DNA of 64,000 nucleotides, from contig JAHPZH010000008.1 of the NCBI GenBank assembly GCA_019058315.1, forward strand, positions 144,869 to 208,868, written 5' to 3'. The DNA comes from Candidatus Helarchaeota archaeon. GTDB lineage: Archaea > Asgardarchaeota > Lokiarchaeia > Helarchaeales > RDOG01. The notes beneath the pieces were generated by a model. It was not told the DNA's origin, ran no database searches, and was given only the letters and a program-made list of their open reading frames with translations. Below are positions 52,996-62,400 of the stretch, piece by piece. Made by a program: the position numbers and the translations under genes. Each line of letters begins with the position of its first letter. Within the stretch, counting starts at the first letter, position 1.

Positions 52996-54015
52996 ATGAC
53001 AACACACGTTGGAATTGATCTTGGGACGAGTACGATTAAGATCAGTTGTGGTGATACAAAAATCCTCATACCAAGCATCATTGGAGAACCTAATCCTGGT
53101 TGGACAGGAATGAGTAGTGACAAAACACTCGAAAATAATTTAGTTTTAATTGAGGGCAATAAGGAATGGTATGTTGGTGAATTAGCAAGGCTACAAAGCG
53201 AAGTACGTTACGCATTAGCTAGTGAAGGACAAATGAAAAGCGCAGAAAATACTTTTATTGCAGTAAAAGCAGCTCTATCTCTTTTAATGGATAATCCCGA
53301 AGACGACTTTGTTCTTGCGACAGGCGTACCCGTGGCTACTGGAGCAGAAGTAATGAAGAATTTAAGCCGAATGATGAAGGGGGATTTAAAAATAAACGTC
53401 AGAAATGATAGTACTAGTGAGTTGTTCGATTATAAAGCAAATGTCCAGAAAACACTCGTAATGCCAGAACCTTATGGTACATATGTTAAAATTCTTAAAG
53501 AGAAAGGTGAAGAATCAGCAGTTGATACAGTAATCATAGATATCGGACATGGGTCAACAGATATTCTAACAATGTACCAAGGACGCCCCATGAGAACCGC
53601 TTCAGGGAGTTTAATAGAAGCTACAGATACTTTGACTAGTCGAATGGCAAAAGCATTGCAAGATAAGACAGGTGCGATCATAAAACCCTTTGATTTAATG
53701 TCAACCATAAGAAAAGGAAGAGATCAAGTCATGATCGGTGGTCAGTACTATAGTATAAAAGAAATAAAAAATTATTACAGCGATCAAATTGCAAAAATTA
53801 TCATTGATGAAGTAATGCGTCTAATAGCTACCTTGCCACCTGATGCTTTTGTTGAATATTATATCATTACCGGTGGTGGAGCCCATAGTTTCGGAGAACA
53901 AATACGTAAGCAAATAATAGCAAGTAAATTAGTGGCAGAAGGTGACAAAGCCGTCATACCAAGTAATCCTGTACTATCAAATGCAGAAGGATTCGAATTA
54001 ATCGCTCAAAGATAA
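52996..54015 (+). CDS. ParM/Alp-family actin-like ATPase, intact
   Basis: 339 residues, the size of archaeal and bacterial ParM/Alp-type proteins (smaller than true lokiactin). Phosphate-1 loop GIDLGTSTIKI, phosphate-2 VIIDIGHGSTDI, adenosine motif YYIITGGGAH and the hydrophobic core KTLVMPEPYGTY are all present, so it should bind ATP and may polymerise. ParM-type filaments separate plasmids; Ta0583-type archaeal ones are chromosomal. No centromere-like repeat array or DNA-binding partner is seen here, so a cell-structure role is as likely. GTGAG precedes the ATG. The helical protein gene follows 101 nt later. Confidence 0.88.
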   Translation: MTTHVGIDLGTSTIKISCGDTKILIPSIIGEPNPGWTGMSSDKTLENNLVLIEGNKEWYVGELARLQSEVRYALASEGQMKSAENTFIAVKAALSLLMDNPEDDFVLATGVPVATGAEVMKNLSRMMKGDLKINVRNDSTSELFDYKANVQKTLVMPEPYGTYVKILKEKGEESAVDTVIIDIGHGSTDILTMYQGRPMRTASGSLIEATDTLTSRMAKALQDKTGAIIKPFDLMSTIRKGRDQVMIGGQYYSIKEIKNYYSDQIAKIIIDEVMRLIATLPPDAFVEYYIITGGGAHSFGEQIRKQIIASKLVAEGDKAVIPSNPVLSNAEGFELIAQR

Positions 54016-54116
54016 CAAAAATTATTAATTTTCTTTTTTAGTTTTTTTCTTATAAAGAAAAACGTATATTATTGAATTTACATATTTATTATTAATCAAT
54101 GATCTTGGGGCTATGA

Positions 54117-55301
54117 ATGACTGAGAAAGATGAAAAAGAAGTTTCGGAATTGCAGAATGAGATTGAGAACGTTCTTGATGAACTCTCGAATTTAGAAGTG
54201 CAATTCACAGAAATTTTAAAACCAAGAGTTGACTCTACTCAAGCCCCAGTAGATACTGGTTACCTTATGGCTGTTCGAAGGTTTCAAAACGGAATGCGAG
54301 TTTCTCTTTTAAATGGAGCTGAGACTGGTAATAAAGAGACATTTCTTGAAGGTTTCAGATTCTATGAAGGTGCTTTAATCCTCTTAAAATCGCATAATGA
54401 CTCGAATGAAATTCAACAATGCATTAACGAATTAATCCAAATTCTCTTGAAAATTATTTCAAAAGCAAAACCTAAAGCAGAGGAAAATGCTCCTTATGGA
54501 CCATTCTTTTTGCGAAAATCTTGTCAATATATAGCTAATGTTTATGAATCCAGTGGAAATTTCGAAGTCGGGATGAAATTTCATGATCGAGCTGCAAATC
54601 TCTCAACAGGACTTGAAAAAGAACTTGAATTTCTTCAAAAACTAATAAATGCTCTTTTATGTAATAAAATTGAAGTTGTAAATCACACTATACAAATGTT
54701 CAAAATCAAGCATGTTACTAAAATGGCTACTCTATTAGCCAAAGGTTTTACTGAAAACAATCAACAAAAAGTCCAAAGTGCCCAGAGTTTATTAGAAACT
54801 CTTAGTGTTCAAAGAAAAATGTCTATAAATCATATTCTAAGTCTTATTGAAAAATTAACTCAAACTATGCAATCTAAAAAACCAGTTAAAGGGGAAGCTA
54901 AACCTGTAAGTCAGGTTCAACGTATTGCGGCCCCAACTCAATCTCTCCATCTTTCTAATGATGCAATTAGTGAATTACGAACAATACTCACTGAAGGTAT
55001 TCAACAATTAAAATCTGCTAAAGGAGGGGCTTCGGGTGATGCACCTTTAATTGACACCTCTTCTATCGTCTCTGAAATTAAAAGTATGATTTCTCAAGAG
55101 ATTAAATCTATATCTTCTGAAATTGTATCACAACTACTTAACAAGATGCCTGCTGGACTCCCAGCTTCACCTAGAGCTCATAGTGGGGGAACAATTTCTG
55201 ATGATGTTCCAGATATCCAGGTTGTGGCTGCCGCACCTGGAGAAAAACAGGCTCGTCCAAAATTGGATGATATGATAGATTCTATTGTTGTTTGTGAGTA
55301 A
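54117..55301 (+). CDS. Helical scaffold-like protein downstream of the actin-like ATPase
   Basis: 394 residues. Residues 1-40 coiled coil; ~45-235 consists of helix pairs resembling TPR or 14-3-3/SNAP-like repeats (FLEGFRFYEGALILLKSH, EVGMKFHDRAANLSTGL); ~270-345 a second helical part (IVSEIKSMISQEIKSISSE); then a Gly/Ala/Pro linker and an acidic end KLDDMIDSIVVCE. No enzyme motif. ATG with GGGG 8 nt upstream. Likely co-expressed with the intact actin-like gene and a candidate filament partner. Family not recognised. Confidence 0.62.
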   Translation: MTEKDEKEVSELQNEIENVLDELSNLEVQFTEILKPRVDSTQAPVDTGYLMAVRRFQNGMRVSLLNGAETGNKETFLEGFRFYEGALILLKSHNDSNEIQQCINELIQILLKIISKAKPKAEENAPYGPFFLRKSCQYIANVYESSGNFEVGMKFHDRAANLSTGLEKELEFLQKLINALLCNKIEVVNHTIQMFKIKHVTKMATLLAKGFTENNQQKVQSAQSLLETLSVQRKMSINHILSLIEKLTQTMQSKKPVKGEAKPVSQVQRIAAPTQSLHLSNDAISELRTILTEGIQQLKSAKGGASGDAPLIDTSSIVSEIKSMISQEIKSISSEIVSQLLNKMPAGLPASPRAHSGGTISDDVPDIQVVAAAPGEKQARPKLDDMIDSIVVCE

Positions 55302-55409
55302 ATTAATATAATTTGTTAAAAAGAAGTCTCTACTAGTAATTATATAAGTTCTAAAACTATTATTTTTTTATAAAAATAAAAAAAAGAATTAAAAGTAGAA
55401 TTTTGTTCT

Positions 55410-56588
55410 CTAACCACTGCGAAGTATTCTCTCTATTTCATCTAGTAAGTCTTGGGCGTTTATTTCTTTTGCAATCATTATAGCATCTTCAAAAAATGCC
55501 ATAGCCTTATCTTCTTCGTTTTTATTTAGTAGATCTACTCCGACTTTTATAATCTCCTTTACTTCGTCTCTTTTTTGTTGAATTCCAGTGGAAACTGTTG
55601 GTGTTACAGCTGGTCCAGAAACTTTTCCTTTCACTACTTTTAGGCATCCAGGGCAGAAAGTATCTTTACCTGATTCTATTAATTTAATGCGCTGATCTTG
55701 GAAAGGTTTTTTACATTTTGGACATGTTCTTGTCCTTAAAATTTCTTCAGTGAATTGAATGTCTTCTGCGGTCACACCTGCCTTTGAAACAACTGGTGGT
55801 TTCGGTGTAGGAGGTGTTGTAACTACTGGTTTAGCAACTACTGGCGTAGGAGGTGTTGTAACTACTGGTTTAGCAACTACTGGCGTAGGAGGTCTTGTAA
55901 CTACTGGTTTAGCAGCTACTGCTGGAGGTTTTGCTACCTTTGGAGTTACTTCGGCTTCTCTTACAATTTTTGGAGCTTTCTTTAATGGCGGTTCAACTTC
56001 AGCAGACCTTGTAACCTTAGAAGCTATAACTCCTCCAAGTAGTACAAAACAAAGCGATAACCAAAAACCAGGAGTTATAAAAAATGTTAGAACAAATATT
56101 ATAAGACCGCCAAAAAATTGTGAAATTGGTATGACATTTATGCCAATTAAGTACGTAGTTAAGTATGCTGCTACGTAATAAAGGGCACTACCAATGACTA
56201 TCAGTTCAATTGCCATTATAGAGATCGAAAATGACTTCCAAGAACCTTTTACTCCATTAAAATGGGCATTTTTTCTTTTATAGTAACTTCCTAGAATTAT
56301 ACCTCCAAAAAACCATCCAAAACATGCTGGAACATCGGTTAGAAATTTGAAACCTAAATCAAGATAAAATAGATGGTTTGGTAGGGAAACCTGAATCAAA
56401 TAGAGGCTGGAAAAGAAAGTCAACATACTCCAGTGAAACATAGAAACCAATATGGGATCTAAATAGTACTTACCTATGAAAATAGCGTATCCGAATACAA
56501 TTGCAAATAAAACGCCTAATGAAGCTTCTTTATAGGAGATTGTAGTGATAAAAGGTTTTATATCCGAACTTGTAGTAGATGTGCTCAT
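55410..56588 (-). CDS. Membrane protein with proline repeat linker, zinc ribbon and TPR-like end
   Basis: 392 residues. About six membrane helices (first ~190 residues), then a Pro/Val/Thr linker with three 13-residue repeats (PPTPVVAKPVVTT), a zinc ribbon CPKCKKPF...CPGC, and a C-terminal helix pair (EVKEIIKVGVDLLNKNEEDKA). The layout places a rigid cytosolic arm with a binding domain on the membrane. ATG 56588 has GAGG 8-9 nt upstream; an ATG at 56627 would overlap the upstream gene. Third in a likely operon behind two large surface-protein genes. Function unknown. Confidence 0.68.
   Translation of the reverse strand: MSTSTTSSDIKPFITTISYKEASLGVLFAIVFGYAIFIGKYYLDPILVSMFHWSMLTFFSSLYLIQVSLPNHLFYLDLGFKFLTDVPACFGWFFGGIILGSYYKRKNAHFNGVKGSWKSFSISIMAIELIVIGSALYYVAAYLTTYLIGINVIPISQFFGGLIIFVLTFFITPGFWLSLCFVLLGGVIASKVTRSAEVEPPLKKAPKIVREAEVTPKVAKPPAVAAKPVVTRPPTPVVAKPVVTTPPTPVVAKPVVTTPPTPKPPVVSKAGVTAEDIQFTEEILRTRTCPKCKKPFQDQRIKLIESGKDTFCPGCLKVVKGKVSGPAVTPTVSTGIQQKRDEVKEIIKVGVDLLNKNEEDKAMAFFEDAIMIAKEINAQDLLDEIERILRSG
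55807..55923. repeat. Three 39-bp tandem repeats in the proline linker
   Basis: The 39-bp unit starting GTAGGAGG(T) repeats at 55807, 55846 and 55885, nearly identical, encoding PVVAKPVVTTPPT. Linker length may vary between strains. Confidence 0.75.
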
Positions 56589-56607
56589 TTTTTTTTCCTC
56601 ATTTAAT

Positions 56608-59361
56608 TTATTTCTTAGAGATTTCACTCCCTGTCTCTTTTCGTTTAATACTTATTATCGCAATAATAGGAGCTGCAACAAAAGCTGGAATAAGAATATA
56701 TACGAGTTGCTCTAGGCTTACAAGATTTTGCTCGAAAGGTATCGGTATGAATGTTGGTTCAATATTTTCAGCAATGAAATCGACTAAATCAAAAGTTCGT
56801 AGACCAGCAGCATCAAGTATGTCACCAAGAGATGTTCCAGTCTTCAATGTGAGGTACTCTAATAACTCAAGTGTATCTATACCATAGAGTAATGAAGCAA
56901 TTCCTCCACCTTCTCCGCCAGCTGCCTCAGATGCAATAGAAATTGCACCTAGAAATGTATTAATGGGTAAGGGTTGTGTGTTCCAGTAAGTAATGTTAAA
57001 ATCCGCCTCATTGGCACCGTAACTACTTCCTAAAATATTTTTTGTAATAGTTAACATCCTTTGCCAGATACTATCTGGGTGTCGACTATCTTGGGTTAAC
57101 GCTAAGTATAACATATTACTAAGGAAACCGGTGTCATTATATTTTAAAGCCTTCATATAACTAACATCTGCACTATACGGTCCGCCTGTCCCAGCAGTGT
57201 CAGGTAGCCCATAAAGATCAGTATGTGTGTAGTTTACGTAGAAATCATCCATTTCACCCGTAGTAGAGTTTCGCTCCCATGTCTTTACATAATTTAAAGG
57301 TTCACTCATGTTTTCAAACTGAGCTCCCGGGGCAAAATCAACAAATGCATGAGCTGGAGACATTTTCGGAAAATCTGGAACAATATCTTTTAACAATCCA
57401 ATGTCTGTACCGTTATTCCAAGTTATATCTCCGTAAAAGAATTGGGCTTGTTTCAATGGGCTTATTAATTGTCCTAAATTCTCCAAAAGAAATATTGTTT
57501 CATTGTTGCCGCTAAGCTCTATTAAATATCGAACATCATAATGGTAGTTTACCCACCATAAAAGATCCCAAAAACTCATTCCATCAGTTGTAAAATCATC
57601 AGCTAATGGATTGATAGGAGGATTCAAAAGAATATCTTCAGTTGTGTAACCCTTATAAGTTACATTTCTCCATGCATCTTCCCAGTTATATCCATATGTC
57701 TGATTTAGCACATATGTTTGGTGCCATAAATCGAATATTAAAAATGCAGTTGGATTAAATAATTGCCCGTAGGTTCCGTTAAAATAATCTGTGTCATTAT
57801 CTAGGTAAAAACACTCAGGAGCATCCGCAGGGGTATAATTCCCAGTATGAATTTCCGGAAATGGCGTATCATAATCAACATAGAAATACGAAATTTTAAA
57901 TCCCGGGCGAGTATTTGAACCATTTGTTTTGAAAGTAATATTTACTCTATTTGTTGGAAGGTACGGAGTTCTAATAGATACTGGAATCCCCATAAAATAA
58001 ACGATTTCTAAATCATCTAAATTATCTTCGTCATATATTAATGTCACAGGGTTTGAGTTGTTATGGATGTCTAAATATGAAAATGTAAGGTTATCTGCTG
58101 TAAAAGTACTTGCATTTGCATCACCTTCTATATCTGGTAGACTATCAAATTCTAATTTTATATAATTAGTAACTTTATCTCCAGCTACGGAAAAATTGTC
58201 ACCAGCCTGGATGTACCATTCCCGAGTAATATTATTTTGATAGTTAGCACCTGTTGCGTCTATAGCAGGAATAATTTGGACCAACTCATTTTCTCTCATT
58301 AGTAAGTTAGCTGATTGTCCTAAAAGCAAATTCTGATAAAAATACTCTGGATCTTTGGCTTGTTCATCTGTAAAATTCATATACGTGGGAGGCATAGGAA
58401 AAGGTCCTGGGTAGATTGAATAAGTAAGGTTTTCTGTTTTATCTCCTCTACTATAATCAGTTCCATTGAAGTAGCCCGTATCGTCTAAATCCCATGCTAT
58501 TTTTAAAAGGTTGGAAAGTATATCAACACTAGGATTTGCATTCTCCAGACCGAAGATTGCTTGTTGCACACCTAATCGATTATCCCTATTCTCAATTTTA
58601 GAATTATTTCCTATACCAAAACCGTCATACCATTCCTGTCCGGTTTCCAAATAATAGAATAATGCGAAAACATTAATTCCGTAGGCATCTAAGAATCCTA
58701 TTAATCCTTCTGCATCGAGACCAACTGTATTAGTCAGTTCCTCTAAGTCTACACCATTAGTTTCTATATAATTTAGAAATTGAGTAAGTAGATCTTCTTC
58801 TTCATCATCTGCTTGGAGTTCTTCTTCGATCATTTTTATAACTTCACTTGCAGGATTAAGTGCAGAGACGCCACCAAGGGAAAATGTAATCGGTGGTATT
58901 GTAAAAGGAAGTGAACCAACAAGAGCTTCACCTGAAAGTGTTACTGGTAAGTCCGACCCTTTTAATAACGCGTCAAATAATTTCGTAATGCCAGCATCTT
59001 CACCTCTTATAACTCTTAAGTAAAGAATTGCATTATAATCTAGTAACCAGTAAGACAAAGGATCAATAACCCATTCTATTGGGTTCCATGCAACACCTAA
59101 AGGTGTAAATCCGGCAAATGCAGTTAAATCTAACTTTGGAAATATAATAGTGTTACCTGACGGGTCTAGAATCTTCATTTTTATGACAAAAGTCATAGTT
59201 AAGTCGTCTACTGCTGAGATTTCTAAAGCTGAGATGCCAATATGCGCATTCATTACTCCTAATCTAGGTTGTATTAAATTGAAGTACAAAAGTGGTAGAG
59301 TTCCACCTATAGATATTATGAACAATAAAGAAATTATTCCGAATACAGATTTTTTTGCCAT
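56608..59361 (-). CDS. Large membrane-anchored surface protein
   Basis: 917 residues. One N-terminal membrane helix (SVFGIISLLFIISIGGTLP), a long extracellular part rich in Asn, Thr, Tyr and Asp with many N-x-S/T sequons, and one C-terminal helix (LVYILIPAFVAAPIIAIISI) with basic tail. No repeats; sections with FTIPPITFSLGG and DLEELTNTVGLDAEGLIGFL. It resembles archaeal S-layer or adhesion proteins only in composition. ATG 59361 follows GGGA; a TTG at 59373 is upstream. It follows the giant repeat protein by 65 nt and precedes the zinc-ribbon membrane gene by 19 nt: one operon. Confidence 0.72.
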   Translation of the reverse strand: MAKKSVFGIISLLFIISIGGTLPLLYFNLIQPRLGVMNAHIGISALEISAVDDLTMTFVIKMKILDPSGNTIIFPKLDLTAFAGFTPLGVAWNPIEWVIDPLSYWLLDYNAILYLRVIRGEDAGITKLFDALLKGSDLPVTLSGEALVGSLPFTIPPITFSLGGVSALNPASEVIKMIEEELQADDEEEDLLTQFLNYIETNGVDLEELTNTVGLDAEGLIGFLDAYGINVFALFYYLETGQEWYDGFGIGNNSKIENRDNRLGVQQAIFGLENANPSVDILSNLLKIAWDLDDTGYFNGTDYSRGDKTENLTYSIYPGPFPMPPTYMNFTDEQAKDPEYFYQNLLLGQSANLLMRENELVQIIPAIDATGANYQNNITREWYIQAGDNFSVAGDKVTNYIKLEFDSLPDIEGDANASTFTADNLTFSYLDIHNNSNPVTLIYDEDNLDDLEIVYFMGIPVSIRTPYLPTNRVNITFKTNGSNTRPGFKISYFYVDYDTPFPEIHTGNYTPADAPECFYLDNDTDYFNGTYGQLFNPTAFLIFDLWHQTYVLNQTYGYNWEDAWRNVTYKGYTTEDILLNPPINPLADDFTTDGMSFWDLLWWVNYHYDVRYLIELSGNNETIFLLENLGQLISPLKQAQFFYGDITWNNGTDIGLLKDIVPDFPKMSPAHAFVDFAPGAQFENMSEPLNYVKTWERNSTTGEMDDFYVNYTHTDLYGLPDTAGTGGPYSADVSYMKALKYNDTGFLSNMLYLALTQDSRHPDSIWQRMLTITKNILGSSYGANEADFNITYWNTQPLPINTFLGAISIASEAAGGEGGGIASLLYGIDTLELLEYLTLKTGTSLGDILDAAGLRTFDLVDFIAENIEPTFIPIPFEQNLVSLEQLVYILIPAFVAAPIIAIISIKRKETGSEISKK

Positions 59362-59426
59362 TTTGTATCCCAAAAAAAATTGGTAAAATAAATATTTTAA
59401 GTTAGTGGTTTGGTTAATTTATTTTG

Positions 59427-62400
59427 TTACTTGTTTTTTGCATAGAGTGCTAATGCAATAATACCTATTACAGCTAATACTGGTCCTGATAGAGTTGCAT
59501 ACCACATAGGATTCATATATTGGAGTGAAAGCAGTGTGTTAATACCACCAGGGACTAAAAGAAATAGAAATATGTTAATTGCACCAAATAACAATAAGAA
59601 TAATCCGTGAATCCATGAAGGTCCTTTCTCGCCTCTTTCTCTCAAGCGTTTTCTAAGTGCTTCTTCTCGTAAAGTAGCTTTTGTCTGAGCTGTGCCAGTA
59701 GTAGCGACAAATCTTTTCCATTTTTTGGTAGTTTCTTGTTCGTGGCGTCGACTTGAAATCAACGAAGCTGCACCAATAACTGCTGCTCCTACCATAGTTC
59801 CGAATAGGATTAGCATATTAATTCCGATTTCTTCTGGAACGACGACTGAAACATATCGTTCTGAAATAATGCTGTTCCCTGCTGCATCTGTCACGTTGAA
59901 ATAGTAAGTTATAACAGTTCCTGCTGGGAATGGTGGAAAGATTGTACGGTATGGACTACCTTTAGTCATCCTAGTTTTAGCCCAAGGTAGACCTGTTGAG
60001 AACCACACCGCGACTTCACTAATAGGTGCTCCAAATCCTTCATCGGCAAGGTCGATTTCTAGAATTAAACTATCTCCAGGTAACAAGATAAATGGATTTC
60101 GACTAAATCTTATTGCACTAATGTCTGGTGCTGTGGTATCATTAACGTAGAACATAAATTGGATTGTTGAATTAATTCGTCCTGGAGTATCCCTTGCTAT
60201 TACCCAGAAGAATACAAATACATCATAGTCCAAAGTACCCGGGATAGCACCTGAAAATGTGGTACTTGATTCCCTTGTCATGGTAATATTGAATACTGTC
60301 CCATTGCCACCTAATATAAAGTATAAGATAAATGCTCTAGCGTTTGGATCACTGTCTATTATCGTGACATTAATCGTGTAGTTTAGTCCTGCTTCTGCAT
60401 CTACAATTGCAACATCTACGAATATTTGAGGAGTATCAAAGTCAACAACAAATGATACTGTTGCAGTTGCATTTTGAGTTGCATTTTGATCTTTAACTGT
60501 AATTGTTATTGTATATAATCCACCAGGGATGTAGGTTTTGTTTGTAAATTCATAATTACCCCAAGGTTGATTATAAGGTCTCATAGATGAATTGGTAAAA
60601 TCGAAAAGATCTTCTCTACTTATTTTTATGGATTGAATATCTGTTCCTGTGCCGTTCACAAATCCACCTATTCTGATAGCATTACCAGTATAGATATAAT
60701 CACCATCATTTGGATAATCTATAGTTATAGTAGGAGGCGTCGAATCTGCTGCAGGTAAGCTTACATCAATATCACGGGTAATATTTCTCCAATTACCTAT
60801 AGTGTCTTGCATGGCTATCTGGTAGGTGTAAGTACCGTTTACTATAGGTATCCATGAATTATTATAATATGTATCGCCACCTATGTTTTGCATCGTGTAG
60901 CTGGACCCGTTAATCTCAAATAATACTAGGTTTACTCCGGATGGATCAGTTACATTAATCCAAATTTCTAAGGCAGTTCCATTCTCGATTGGATCTGCAC
61001 TTTCTATCGGCTCTGAATAACTCGGTCCATTGGTATCTACCACCGTCACAGTTACGTTATCCGATGCCGAGTTGCCCGATGTGTCGTTCACGCCACACAT
61101 ATACTCATATGTGCCGATGCCAAGTGCAGGAAGGGTATACGTTACGTTGGTCCCGACAGACCAGGTACCGTCAGCTAGATAGGTGCCAATAAGAGTGATG
61201 TTATACTCATTAGGAGCTCCATCATTCCATGCCCATTCTAAGGTATATCCAGCAACTGCTCCCACCTCTAACGTAATGTCCGGTGCACCCGCAATTAAAT
61301 TCGGGCTCGTGGTGTCTACCACCGTCACCGTCACGTTATCCGATGCCCAGTGACCTACAGTATCGTTCACGCCACACATATAATTGTATACGCCCAATCC
61401 CAATGCAGGTAGGGTATACGTTACGTTAGTTCCGACTGACCAAGTGCCGTCAGCTAAATAAGTGCCAATAAGGGTGATGTTATACTCATTAGGAGCTGCA
61501 TCATTCCAGGCCCATTCTAAGCTATAGCCCGCAACTGCTCCCACCTCTAACGTGATGTCCGGTGCACCCGCAATTAAATTCGGGCTCGTGGTGTCTACCA
61601 CCGTCACCGTCACGCTATCCGATGCCCAGTGACCCGCAGTATCGTTCACGCCGCACACATAAACATAGGTGCCAACTCCCAATGCAGGTAGGGTATATGT
61701 TATATTGGTACCGACAGACCAGGTGCCGTCAGCTAGATAAGTGCCAATAAGGGTGATGTTATACTCATTTGGATTTGTATCAGTCCAATCCCATTCTAAG
61801 GTGTATCCAGCAACTGCTCCCACCTCTAACGTGATGTCCGGTGCACCTGCAAGTAAAGTCGGAGCTATGTCTACTGGAGTGACCGTCACAGTCACATTAT
61901 CCGATGCCCAGTGACCCGCACTGTCGTTCACACCGCACATATACTCATATGTACCGATGCCCAGTGCAGGTAGGGTATAGGTTATATTGGTACCGACAGA
62001 CCAGGTGCCGTCAGCTAGATAAGTGCCAATAAGAGTGATGTTATACTCATTTGGATTTGTATCAGTCCAAGCCCATTCTAAGGTGTATCCAGCAACTGAT
62101 CCCACCTCTAACGTGATGTCCGGTGCACCCGCTATTAAACTCGGAGGAGTGTCTACAGGATTAACTGTCACCGTCACGTTATCCCACGCCCAGTTGCCTG
62201 AGGTATCGTTCACACCGCACATATACTCATATGTACCGATGCCCAGTGCAGGTAGGGTATAGGTTATATTGGTACCGACAGACCAGGTGCCGTCAGCTAG
62301 ATAAGTGCCAATAAGAGTGATGTTATACTCGTTTGGTAATAAATCATTCCAGGCCCATTCTAAGCTATAACCCGCAACAGAGCCCACAATCAACGTGATA

